A DNA stretch of 64,000 nucleotides from the NCBI RefSeq assembly GCF_002295065.1, contig NZ_NSGG01000009.1:186001-250000 (forward strand). Direction: 5' to 3'. A model generated the notes under the pieces. It did not search any database. It had not been told where the DNA came from and worked only from the letters and a program-made list of their open reading frames with translations. Below are positions 43,318-51,889 of the stretch, piece after piece. This DNA is from Mesorhizobium sp. WSM3859. Its GTDB lineage: Bacteria; Pseudomonadota; Alphaproteobacteria; Rhizobiales; Rhizobiaceae. The position numbers were made by a program, and so were the translations under genes. The first letter of the stretch is position 1. The number at the start of each line of letters is the position of its first letter.

Positions 43318-43690
43318 ATCGCCACTTGTGGTGCGCTACTCCTGCCAAGCGATAGGGGAGCCACTGGGGCGGGCGAGTGGCTCCCCTACCCTGTCTTCGC
43401 TTTTTCCGCAGACAGACCGCGTCAGCCCGGGCAAACGCTGGCAACCGATGTTCATCTTCGGCGATGTATGGCGTCAACGAAGCCTTTAGAGTAGGGCACC
43501 GCAAAGGATAGCGGTCCGACTTCCGCCTATCGGATAAGCGTGAAGGCGCTTGGTATTCTCGACCTTGAGGGTGGGAAATTCATGAGCCCGGCCAGAGGCT
43601 GAATAAAAAATTTCCAAAAAATTAACCTAGATTAGCTCACGCTTGTAAAGCATAAATTACTCAATTCTAGGTGGCGTTGGGGAGAAAACG
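43318..43690. other. Gene-free region with a 13-bp hairpin and AT-rich promoter
   Basis: The left part holds a perfect 13-bp-arm hairpin (43353-43388: TAGGGGAGCCACT / AGTGGCTCCCCTA, 10-base loop). The right part (43600-43680) is AT-rich, unlike its neighbours, and is the probable promoter region of the LuxR-type regulator. No coding frame is convincing. Confidence 0.6.
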
Positions 43691-44587
43691 ATGAGCGTCC
43701 AAGCTGGGGGAACCCCAGCAGGAGCTCACGATGGGTTGGGTAGAGAATCTTTCAAAAAACGGGAATTTGAGGGGGTTATGTCGGCCGCCACGAGGCGGTC
43801 GTGTTGGGCAAAAGTTGGGGTACTGGGTATGGGTTCTACAATCGGACTGGACAATTTCGCTTCGACAAATCAACCAGAAATTCCGTCGAGTATCAGTTCA
43901 AGGGGCAACGAACTAGCAGAAAGTGAATGCCTCCTTATTCTGGACGGAAGGGCCTTGGATCGGGAATGTCTCGCATCGGCCCTCAAGGATCATGATCTTG
44001 GCATGGCCGTCGCTGCCATGGGAACGATCGAGGAATGGCGCATAAAGAAGGATGCGTACCCTCCTCTAGCTGCCATTTTATTTAATCTTGGCGGCCGCAA
44101 GGTTACCGATCACAGCATTGCTGATGAGATTCGTTTGATCTCTTCAGAATTCAATTCGTCCCCTCTAATACTGTTAGCGGATACAGAAGATCTCGCGCAA
44201 ATACTGACAGCACTAGAGTGCGGCGCAAGGGGATACATTCCAACTTCTGTCGGCATCGATGTCTGTGTCGAAGCCGTCAACCTTGCGGCGGCTGGCGGCA
44301 TCTTCGTACCGGCCAGTAGTGTATTGTCTATGCGGCATCTGATCGATTCAGGCAGCCGTGACACACGTCCGTTGACGACTATGTTCACCCACCGGCAAGC
44401 TGAAGTGGCTCAGGCCCTTCGACGCGGTAAGGCGAACAAGATCATAGCCTACGAACTGAACTTGCGCGAAAGCACAGTCAAGGTGCATATCCGAAACATT
44501 ATGAAAAAACTGAAGGCGACCAACAGGACGGAGGTCGCCTACAAGGTCAACGACCTTTTCGGGGAAGGTGTCCCTGCCGGAGAATGA
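43691..44587 (+). CDS. LuxR-family regulator with degenerate receiver-like domain
   Basis: A 298-residue protein. The C-terminal 60 residues are a LuxR helix-turn-helix (FTHRQAEVAQALRRGKANKIIAYELNLRESTVKVHIRNIMKKL, about 228-270). The middle (about 75-200) resembles a receiver fold (LLILDGRALDRECL; SPLILLADTEDLAQILTALECGARGYIPTSV) but lacks the clear Asp of a phosphorylated receiver; an N-terminal stretch of about 70 residues is unassigned. GGAGAA before the ATG at 43691 fixes the start. It sits within the EPS locus and may control it. Confidence 0.88.
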   Translation: MSVQAGGTPAGAHDGLGRESFKKREFEGVMSAATRRSCWAKVGVLGMGSTIGLDNFASTNQPEIPSSISSRGNELAESECLLILDGRALDRECLASALKDHDLGMAVAAMGTIEEWRIKKDAYPPLAAILFNLGGRKVTDHSIADEIRLISSEFNSSPLILLADTEDLAQILTALECGARGYIPTSVGIDVCVEAVNLAAAGGIFVPASSVLSMRHLIDSGSRDTRPLTTMFTHRQAEVAQALRRGKANKIIAYELNLRESTVKVHIRNIMKKLKATNRTEVAYKVNDLFGEGVPAGE

Positions 44588-44600
44588 TGGTGGTTTCAGG

Positions 44601-44639
44601 CGGCCCGCCGGGGTTAACCCTGGCGGGCCGTATTTTTTT
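44601..44639 (+). terminator. Intrinsic terminator of the LuxR-family gene
   Basis: CGGCCCGCC and GGCGGGCCG enclose GGGTTAACCC, extending the stem, and a TATTTTTTT run follows at 44631-44639. It is 14 bp after the stop codon. Confidence 0.92.
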
Positions 44640-45055
44640 GTTGACCGAGTTCCGCCATTGTCCGTTCCGCAGTTGCATCAAACGGCGTTTCGCCGCGGCC
44701 ATCTCGTCGCCGTTGGCGTCAGCCATCCTTTCCGGCATTCCGGAGGTTGTTCGAAACCTCACGCTTCGGGTACAACGTTATCGGCAGCGTAAAGAATCTG
44801 TTCGACAGACCGATTCAGGATTGGTCCTTGACCCGTTCCGCGGGCGACCCTCCTGACGGATTCCTGCAAGAGGTACGACCGTCTTTGCAGGGAAAAGGCG
44901 CTGCTCATTGGCCACGGGATCACCAGATCGGGTGCACGTTGCCCAGAGCTCACAACACTATTGTAGTACGAGCCTGCCCGGCGGTGACATCAAGTTCTGT
45001 GGCGGAGGCCGGAACAATACGACGCCACCTATCATAGCTGGCGTCGTTGCCCTAC
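44640..45055. other. Gene-free stretch
   Basis: No coding frame, RNA gene or repeat is evident in these 416 bp. The right edge abuts a dispersed repeat copy. Confidence 0.55.
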
Positions 45056-45172
45056 TTAGAGCGTTTCACCGTTTCACGGAAACGGCGAACCGCTCTATCT
45101 CTTTGTTTTGCTCTTTATTTGTCGCAATTTCTTGACGGAAAACCGCACACACTCTTCCTGAAATTGCTCTAG
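45056..45172 (-). repeat. Dispersed palindromic element, copy 3 (inverted, diverged)
   Basis: Reversed relative to the copies at 21993 and 46836: it starts CTTAGAGCGTTTCACCGTTTCACGGAAACGG-like and ends in GCTCTAG. Substitutions and a small insertion (CTCTTTATTTGTCG) mark it as the most diverged copy. Its terminal CTA gives the TAG stop of the glycosidase gene at 45169. Confidence 0.8.
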
Positions 45173-46608
45173 CCGGGCGCGGGCACATCCGAGGCATCGC
45201 GCGTGGCGGCATGCCGGGATTTGAATTCGCTCGAGTTGACGATGCCCAAAGCAATGCTATCGCGCGTCATCGATCCACGCCGCAACTGGCGGGAATAAGT
45301 TTCCATCCCGTAGCTGTCTGCGGGGCGATCCAGCAACAGCTTATAGAGAAAGGCGATGTAGGCGCGGTCGCTCAAGCCGATCGTGGCATATTTGGCTTTG
45401 AATTCTGCGGAGCGGACCATTTCCATAACAATGTCGGTCGTCCTGGCGTCTCTGTTCTCGAGCGCCGCCGACCAACGATCCAAGCCTGCGGCATCGGCGT
45501 CACGGCCAAGGACGAGGCAGTAGGCGAAATTTACCTGGCGGGCATAGGTGAACCCGTCGACAAACTTGGCATCTGCATCGCAATTCCGGTTCGGCACAGG
45601 TAGCGGCTGCGGGCCGCGGGTAATATCGCGAACAGCCATGTAGGCAGGTTTCGGTTCACCGGTTACCCATTTGCCGTTGTTATCCTTGGTGAGCCTGACC
45701 AAACCCATATTGGCCTCGAAGCTCGGAGCCCAATAGGTTTCATCCAGCAGTTCATAGATATGCGCTGCCTCCACCTTGTACTTGCCCTGGAGCTCGCGGA
45801 GCCGCATCATCGTCTGCTTGACGCCCTCACTCTGCTGACGCTCGCCGTGCTGACTTCCGTAGGGATTGTTGAATTCGGTGACCCAGATCGGTTTGCCATA
45901 GGCGGAAATCTCGCGAAGAGCCCACTCCGGATCTTCACCATACATGTGCCAAACGGAGATATCCCAGGCGATCCCGTCCTGCTTCATCCGCCCGAAGGCG
46001 GCCGTATGGCCCCATCCGGCCGTGCCCATTGCTTTTTTTATGCTCGGGTCGACTGCCGTCATGCCATCGGACAGTCCTTTGAGGACAGCGCTTACCTTCA
46101 CCCAGCGCGGACCGTAGTAGTCGAGCACTCCAGTTCCACCTGCCGGCCCCCAGCCGCATGGATATTGCGATCCGTCATCGCGCTCTTCGCAGGGCTTTAT
46201 GATGGCGTAGTTCTCCATCTCGTTGCCCAGTTCCCAAACGCGGATATCGTTCTTGAACCTGGTGCCGAGCGCAACCGCCAGTTTGCGGGCCTCAACATAA
46301 AGTTGGTCCGGTTTCTCCTTGTCCAGGTCCATCCCGGGTGTAATCACGGGGAGGATTTCGATCCCCCGTTCTTTTCCGGCATTCACGACCTGAGCTAGAG
46401 TATCTGCCTGGTCTTCGGCCGTGATGTTGACCCGATATGATTTGAGGCCGAGATTCTTGACGTAGTCGAGTTGTTTTTCGATCGGAACACCCGGGTAGGA
46501 AACTATCGGATGGCCGTTCACGCCCCAGAGCAAATCTGCGGATGAGGGCACTGCCGTTGTCAGTAACAAAGCTGCGGCGACTGCGATACGAAACGACATG
46601 GCAATCAT
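45169..46608 (-). CDS. Secreted GH39/PslG-like glycosidase with tandem DUF4214
   Basis: A 479-residue secreted enzyme. Residues 1-24 are a Sec signal (FRIAVAAALLLTTAVPSSA). The catalytic barrel (about 25-340) has the acid/base Glu130 in VWELGNEMENY and the likely nucleophile Glu245 in IWVTEFNNPY, as in GH39-type glycosidases such as PslG that cut exopolysaccharide. The C-terminus has two DUF4214 units (FAYCLVLGRDADAAGLDRWS and FLYKLLLDRPADSYGMETYS), thought to mediate surface or polymer contacts. AGGGAGG fixes the start at 46608. The final codons and stop lie in a repeat. Confidence 0.82.
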   Translation of the reverse strand: MIAMSFRIAVAAALLLTTAVPSSADLLWGVNGHPIVSYPGVPIEKQLDYVKNLGLKSYRVNITAEDQADTLAQVVNAGKERGIEILPVITPGMDLDKEKPDQLYVEARKLAVALGTRFKNDIRVWELGNEMENYAIIKPCEERDDGSQYPCGWGPAGGTGVLDYYGPRWVKVSAVLKGLSDGMTAVDPSIKKAMGTAGWGHTAAFGRMKQDGIAWDISVWHMYGEDPEWALREISAYGKPIWVTEFNNPYGSQHGERQQSEGVKQTMMRLRELQGKYKVEAAHIYELLDETYWAPSFEANMGLVRLTKDNNGKWVTGEPKPAYMAVRDITRGPQPLPVPNRNCDADAKFVDGFTYARQVNFAYCLVLGRDADAAGLDRWSAALENRDARTTDIVMEMVRSAEFKAKYATIGLSDRAYIAFLYKLLLDRPADSYGMETYSRQLRRGSMTRDSIALGIVNSSEFKSRHAATRDASDVPAPG

Positions 46609-46835
46609 GCCTCCCTGCACGGCTTTTGATGTCCGAATAGTCGGAACTGGAGGAGACGGAGGCAATTTGCCCATACGTGGATGCGAAGCTTCGCATTACG
46701 TCTTTTGAATGCCCCAACCTAGCCGTCAGGCGGCATGGCCATTTGATTGCCGCTGCGCTGGTGCCGTATCCAGATGGTCGTGGCGACTGCCGAGGATGTA
46801 CCGAATGATACGAGCTTTGTGCGGCAACAAACCGG

Positions 46836-46940
46836 CTAGAATAATTCCAGGAAAAGTGTGAGCGGTTTTCCGCCCGGAATTGCGTAAAAACAAGGAGATA
46901 GAGTGGTTCGCCGTTTCCGTGAAACGGTGAAACGCTCTAG
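46836..46940 (+). repeat. Dispersed 105-bp palindromic element, copy 2
   Basis: Runs CTAGAATAATTCC to CGCTCTAG and is almost identical to the 21993 copy, differing mainly in a GTGTGAGC versus GTGTAAGC core and AGTGG versus AGGGG. The last bases form the TAG stop of the glycosyltransferase gene ending at 46937. Confidence 0.88.
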
Positions 46941-48223
46941 CGCCACTCGCGGTCGACTGCCCGCAATTCTCCGAAATCCGCATCGACCTGGACCATCAGT
47001 TCAAGATATTTCCACGCAATCCAGCGCCAGGAATAGCTGCTCGCCCTAATATGGCCCTTGCTGACCATTCGCGTGCGTAAATCCGGGTCGAGCGCCAGTT
47101 GGCGAACATTTTCCGCCCATGACTGAATGTCGTCGGGATCTGCATAGAGCGCGGAATCTCCGCAAATTTCAGGCAGGCAGGGCGAAGTCGAAGCTACGAC
47201 CGGGCACCCCGACGCCATCGCCTCGACAGCGGGCAGCCCGAAACCTTCAATCCGTGATGGAAACAGGAAGCAAAGCGCGCCTTCGAGCGTCTTTTTGAAA
47301 TCGTGGTCGTTTATGCGCCCGAGAAGGATGATGTTCGTCGGCATTTCCGGGACGTGCCGCAAGATCGTTTCCTCCTCGACATCTCCTGGCATCCAGAGGT
47401 CGAGACCCATCTCATCCAGAAGCGGGGCTAGTTTGGCGAGGAGTCCCATGTTCTTGTATTCTTGGTCCCCCCGACCGAGACAGACGACATATGGTCTGCC
47501 TCGATCGACGGCTAAGGACGATCTTGTCGCATCCCACTTCTTCGCATGGTCGCTGCCATTGTAGGTAACGACGATGTTTTCCTGGCGTGCGATCCCGAAC
47601 TTGATCAGATGGCTGCGGGAGAGTTGCGAAACCGTGGTTATCCGTGCGGCACGCCTGCCAAGCAATGGAAGGATCAGGCGATGCGCCCAACGGAATCCTC
47701 GCGCATAGCTCGACGGCATCAGCCTCGTATGCATATCATGGATGCATGCAATCTGGCGCCTCAGCATGACCGGTGCGAGGTTGCAAAAGCTCAGCAGTCC
47801 TCCAGGCACATGCCAGGGTAGTTGCGCCTGCACCCAGAACTGAGGAAGTCGGGGTCTGTTGAACTCCGGAACGACCCGGACCGATATAGCCTTCAGATGA
47901 AGAGGTTCGGCAAGCGGGCGCGGCACCACGAGATCGATCTCCAGATCTCGGCCAAGCGGATGCCTTTCCGAAATGAGCGCGTCTAGAGCCATCGTGACTT
48001 CCAATGCGTAGCGCGCTATTCCATTGCGTCGGAGCGTGGTGAAGTCGCCATTGATGGTCCAGCGCCGCTTCGGCGGCTCAACACCCACCAAGCTCCTCCC
48101 AGGATGGCCGATCAGGTATTGCGGGCTTTCGGGAAGCGATCGCGCCACCACCGCGGCAGTGCTGTGTCCGTTCAAATGCCCTGGCCGTCCGGCCGGCGCC
48201 GCATTGAACTCAGATTTGCCCAT
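46937..48223 (-). CDS. Glycosyltransferase, GT4-type
   Basis: A 428-residue GT-B enzyme. RWTINGDFTTLRRNGIARYALEV opens the N-terminal domain and resembles the opening of the 48414 protein (HWAINGRFL..TTGVQRYAREI). The C-terminal domain shows VCLGRGDQEYKNMGLL, IILLGRINDHDFKKTLEGALCFLFPSRIEGFGLPAVEAMASGCPVV, the GT4 signature. I placed the start at 48223 for its GGAGAAGG; the open frame goes 29 codons further. It is convergent in sense with 45169 and divergent from 48414. Confidence 0.85.
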   Translation of the reverse strand: MGKSEFNAAPAGRPGHLNGHSTAAVVARSLPESPQYLIGHPGRSLVGVEPPKRRWTINGDFTTLRRNGIARYALEVTMALDALISERHPLGRDLEIDLVVPRPLAEPLHLKAISVRVVPEFNRPRLPQFWVQAQLPWHVPGGLLSFCNLAPVMLRRQIACIHDMHTRLMPSSYARGFRWAHRLILPLLGRRAARITTVSQLSRSHLIKFGIARQENIVVTYNGSDHAKKWDATRSSLAVDRGRPYVVCLGRGDQEYKNMGLLAKLAPLLDEMGLDLWMPGDVEEETILRHVPEMPTNIILLGRINDHDFKKTLEGALCFLFPSRIEGFGLPAVEAMASGCPVVASTSPCLPEICGDSALYADPDDIQSWAENVRQLALDPDLRTRMVSKGHIRASSYSWRWIAWKYLELMVQVDADFGELRAVDREWR

Positions 48224-48413
48224 AACCTTCTCCGCCTTACCGGAACCGGGAGCCAGATTAACACTCTCGGAGACGCAACGGCCCTCAAACGTTTGAGGTA
48301 GTTCCAACACCTGCCCTGGCCTGCTGGATGATGCTGCGCGCGTCCGGATGACCCAACGGCCGTAGTGACCGCACGCGTTCGCGGTTTCAAACTAGGGACA
48401 TCGAGAGGGTGAC

Positions 48414-49544
48414 ATGGTACGGCACTGGGCGATCAACGGACGTTTTCTTTCTCAACCGACAACCGGCGTCCAGCGTTATGCGAGAGAGATCGTCTGCTCA
48501 CTTGATGCCTTGATCGCCGAGGGGGCGCCGCTCACCCGTGGGCTCGAGATCAGACTTCACTGTCCACCGGACAGCTCGGATATTCCGCTCAATTGCGTCG
48601 AGCAGGTCGAGGTAGGCAACACGGGTGGGCATCTGTGGGAGCAGACCCAACTAGCCACTTCGTTGCACGGCAGCGGCCTGCTTAGTCTATGCAATACCGG
48701 GCCGCTTCTGCCTCGCAAGCATATTGTCTGCATTCATGATGCAAACGTGTGGAATGCACCCCAAAGCTATTCACTTCGCTTCAGGGCCTCTTACAAAGCG
48801 CTGCTGTCATGCCTCGGCAAGACGGCGTGCAACATTTCGACTGTCTCCAATTTTTCACTGGGCGAACTGGTTCGCAGAGGCATTGTACCGGCGCAAAAGG
48901 CGTTTGTTGCCCCTAACGGACATGAGCATGTCTTGCGGTGGAAGCCCGAACACTCGACCGCGACGCGGTTGGCCGCCTCGCGGGATACCATCGTCTTGAT
49001 CGGCAGCGCCGCGCCCCACAAAAATGTGGATCTCATTCTCGGCATGGCTGATCGCCTCGGCGAAGCCGGACTGAGGATAGCGGTAGTCGGCATGTCGGGC
49101 TCGCATATTTTCAAAAGGGGATCGGCTAGGGCTGAAGCCGGAAACATCCATTGGCTCGGACGTATTTCGGATGACGAGCTGGCAGCGCTGCTGATGGACT
49201 CGCTTTGCCTGGCCTTTCCTTCGCTCACGGAAGGCTTTGGTCTTCCGATTGTCGAGGCGATGGCCCTCGACTGCCCCGTTGTGGCGTCCGAACGCGCCAG
49301 CCTGCCGGAGGTCTGCCAGAACGCGGCCCTTTATGCAGCCGCCGACAATCCGCAGGCGTGGTTCGATCGCTTCATGGGGCTCCGCAATTCCAAGGTCGTT
49401 CGCCAGCAGTTGGCAGCGAAAGGAAAAGCCAGAGCCTCGGCATATAGCTGGAGAGCGAGCGCCTTGCGATACTTGCAGGCGATGGCCGTTGCGGACGGCA
49501 TCGACACAGAAGCCAAGGTCGTCAGGTTACGCGAACTCACATGA
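48414..49544 (+). CDS. Glycosyltransferase, GT4-type
   Basis: A 376-residue GT-B enzyme paralogous to the 46937 protein: GVQRYAREIVCSLDALI, CIHDANVWNAPQSYSLRF, and in the C-terminal domain VLIGSAAPHKNVDLIL, HWLGRISDDELAALLMDSLCLAFPSLTEGFGLPIVEAMALDCPVV. GAGGGTGAC precedes the ATG. Its last eight bases overlap the convergent gene at 49537. Probably adds a sugar to the EPS repeat. Confidence 0.87.
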   Translation: MVRHWAINGRFLSQPTTGVQRYAREIVCSLDALIAEGAPLTRGLEIRLHCPPDSSDIPLNCVEQVEVGNTGGHLWEQTQLATSLHGSGLLSLCNTGPLLPRKHIVCIHDANVWNAPQSYSLRFRASYKALLSCLGKTACNISTVSNFSLGELVRRGIVPAQKAFVAPNGHEHVLRWKPEHSTATRLAASRDTIVLIGSAAPHKNVDLILGMADRLGEAGLRIAVVGMSGSHIFKRGSARAEAGNIHWLGRISDDELAALLMDSLCLAFPSLTEGFGLPIVEAMALDCPVVASERASLPEVCQNAALYAAADNPQAWFDRFMGLRNSKVVRQQLAAKGKARASAYSWRASALRYLQAMAVADGIDTEAKVVRLRELT

Positions 49545-50769
49545 TCCCGTGAAGCGCCTGGACGGCGCCGATCGACTCCAGCATGGCCCGGTCGAAATTC
49601 TCTTCCGAGAAGCGCTGCGCGTTCCTGGCGCAGGCCTGCGGTGTGATGAGGTGAATGTTTTCCTCAAACCGTTCGACCGCTTCCTTGAGGTGCGCGATTG
49701 TCTGAGCCTTGAACAGGACTCCGGTCGGCTCGGGATCTGACCCGAGGCGCCGTGCGATATCGACCGCACCGCCGCGACCAAGCGCGATGAGCGGTGTCCC
49801 GCAAGCCTGTGCCTCGGCAAGCGCGATGCCGAAGTCCTCGCAACCTGCAAAGACCATCGCCTTCGCCCGGGCAAGGATATCGACATACTCCTTGCGAGGA
49901 AGGAATCCCGAGAATGTGACGTTCGGACCTGCCAGCGACCGAAGGTCGGCCGATTGCTGTCCTTCGCCGACGATAACCAACCGCCGAGACGGCATCTCAT
50001 TGAAGGCCTTGATGACGAGGTCGGTGCGCTTGTAGGGAGCCAGGAACGACGCCGAGACGTAGTAGTCGTCTTTGTCTTCAACGCAGGGCAGTTCCTTCAG
50101 CGAGACGGGCGGGAAAACGACCCGAGCGTCACGTCCATAAATGTGCTGAATTCGGGAACGGACATAGTTCGAATTCGCCAGCATCAGATCCGGACCGTGA
50201 GCGGTTCTCGTATCCCACGTCCTCAATCTGTGCAGCATGTAACGGTACAGCATTCCCTTCGGACCGAAACCGAGCTTGCCTTGCTGCAGATAAGAAAACT
50301 GCTCGTCCCAGGCGTAGCGGACGGGGCTGTGCACGTAGCACAGATGCGGCTGATCGGGCCTTGTGATCACGCCCCGCGAAAAGGCGGCTGAAGAGGAGAT
50401 CACCGCGTCATAGCCGGTCACGTCGAACTGTTCGATCAGGAAGGGGCAAAGGAAGAAGAGGGAACGGTAGAATTTCTGGATCATCGGTATCCGATTGGCC
50501 GCGGAGGTGTGAAATTCCACGTCGCGGAAGTATTGCTCTTTCACCTCGGCCGGCAGGAAATCGAAAAGCGTGAACACCTCCGCATTGGGAAACTGTTTGC
50601 AGATCTGCGCCAGCACCCTTTCGCCGCCCCGGAAATTTGGGCACCAGTCGTGGACGACAGCTATCCTTGCATATCTGTCGAAGTCTGGCGCCGGAGCAGC
50701 CGAAAACTCCTCGATGGGCATTTCGACCTTGGCTGCGATAGCCAGGTCGGAAGAGCGTTCCTGGAGCAT
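49537..50769 (-). CDS. Glycosyltransferase, GT4-type
   Basis: A 410-residue GT-B enzyme. ARIAVVHDWCPNFRGGERVLAQICKQFPNAEVFTLF is the WbaZ/WcaC-like opening, CYVHSPVRYAWDEQFSYL the mid-domain motif, and VIVGEGQQSADLRSLAGPNVTFSGFLPRKEYVDILARAKAMVFAGCEDFGIALAEAQACGTPLI the C-terminal signature. It resembles the mannosyl/rhamnosyltransferase branch of GT4, which fits a GDP-mannose pathway in the locus. Its 3' end overlaps the convergent 48414 gene by 8 bp. Confidence 0.87.
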   Translation of the reverse strand: MLQERSSDLAIAAKVEMPIEEFSAAPAPDFDRYARIAVVHDWCPNFRGGERVLAQICKQFPNAEVFTLFDFLPAEVKEQYFRDVEFHTSAANRIPMIQKFYRSLFFLCPFLIEQFDVTGYDAVISSSAAFSRGVITRPDQPHLCYVHSPVRYAWDEQFSYLQQGKLGFGPKGMLYRYMLHRLRTWDTRTAHGPDLMLANSNYVRSRIQHIYGRDARVVFPPVSLKELPCVEDKDDYYVSASFLAPYKRTDLVIKAFNEMPSRRLVIVGEGQQSADLRSLAGPNVTFSGFLPRKEYVDILARAKAMVFAGCEDFGIALAEAQACGTPLIALGRGGAVDIARRLGSDPEPTGVLFKAQTIAHLKEAVERFEENIHLITPQACARNAQRFSEENFDRAMLESIGAVQALHGIM

Positions 50770-50909
50770 GTTCTCCCCTTCCTACTCGAGGCCTCAGTTT
50801 TTGTTTCGTCAGATGGCCCTCGCAAGTTGTCCGATCGGTCACGGAGTGCACCGGGCGATCGGCCGCCTACCGCTTATGGTCGCAAGCCATTTGCGGGAAA
50901 TACTTCGAA

Positions 50910-50936
50910 AGCAGGTACCCGGGGGTAGGCCTCGCC
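50910..50936. promoter_or_regulatory. GGGGGTAGGCCT site in divergent EPS promoter
   Basis: The core GGGGTAGGCC lies in the gap between the divergent GT genes at 49537 and 51015. Related cores occur in the other divergent EPS promoter (56684 and 57057). Candidate operator of the EPS regulator. Confidence 0.35.
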
Positions 50937-51014
50937 GGCCGAGCCCACTTTTATGCAGGCTGTTTGGATCCTCGCGTCGTCATAGGGTCAGGGGAAGCGA
51001 CGCCTGGATCCAAA

Positions 51015-51887
51015 ATGAAACTTGCAGTGATTATCCCAACCCTCGGCCGAAGCGAGCAGGTCGCTCGCCTGCTGGGATATTTGGGCGGCCAGACAAGACT
51101 GCCCGATGAAGTCATACTGTCGGCACCCGACGCGACGCACGTCGAACTTCCGCACGGTTGCCTTTTCCCGGTGTCGAGCGTCTTCGGACCAAAAGGATTG
51201 GCAGCGCAACGCAATTCGGCGCTCGTGCCCTCCCTGGGGCGGTTCGACATCATAACATTCTTCGACGACGACTTCGTTCCGTCCACCCGATACCTGGAAC
51301 AGATCGAGCAGGCCTTTGCCCGAAATGACAGGTGGGCGGTTGTAATGGGCAGGGTTGTCCGGGACGGCGCTACCAATGCCGGTCTCACCTGGAGCGATGC
51401 AGAAGCCGCCTTAAGGGACTCTGAAGGACAAGAACCGGGTGGACCATCCGTCGTCGACCATGTCGGTGCCTACGGCTGCAACATGTCGTTCCGCTCTTCG
51501 ATGATTGGCGATTTGCGATTCGATGAGCGCCTTGTCCTCTACGGCTGGCAGGAAGACATCGATTTCACCAGTCAAATGAGATCCAAGGGTCGCGTGGTAT
51601 GCGTGACGTCGATCACGGGCGTTCATCTCGGAATCAAGACGGGCCGTGTCAGCGGAAAGCGATTCGGCTACTCCCAGGTCGCCAATGCGATCTACCTGAT
51701 AAGGAAAGGGACGGTGCCGGCCTCCTTCGCCCTTCCCCTCATGTTCAGGAATATAGGAGCCAACCTCGCAAAGAGCCTTTGGCCCGAGCCGTATGTCGAT
51801 CGGAGAGGCCGGCTCGTCGGCAACGCACTTGCAATCCTCCATATCGCCATGGGCCGGATCGAGCCCGAATACATCCTGAAGATCTGA
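51015..51887 (+). CDS. Glycosyltransferase, GT2-type
   Basis: A 290-residue GT-A enzyme. KLAVIIPTLGRSEQVARLLGYL is the nucleotide-binding opening, FFDDDFVP the DXD metal motif, and GCNMSFRSSMIGDLRFDERLVLYGWQEDIDFTSQM the acceptor and base region (ED). It starts at 51015; the open frame begins 17 codons earlier without similarity. Two bases separate it from the export-protein gene, so the two form an operon. Confidence 0.86.
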   Translation: MKLAVIIPTLGRSEQVARLLGYLGGQTRLPDEVILSAPDATHVELPHGCLFPVSSVFGPKGLAAQRNSALVPSLGRFDIITFFDDDFVPSTRYLEQIEQAFARNDRWAVVMGRVVRDGATNAGLTWSDAEAALRDSEGQEPGGPSVVDHVGAYGCNMSFRSSMIGDLRFDERLVLYGWQEDIDFTSQMRSKGRVVCVTSITGVHLGIKTGRVSGKRFGYSQVANAIYLIRKGTVPASFALPLMFRNIGANLAKSLWPEPYVDRRGRLVGNALAILHIAMGRIEPEYILKI

Positions 51888-51889
51888 CG

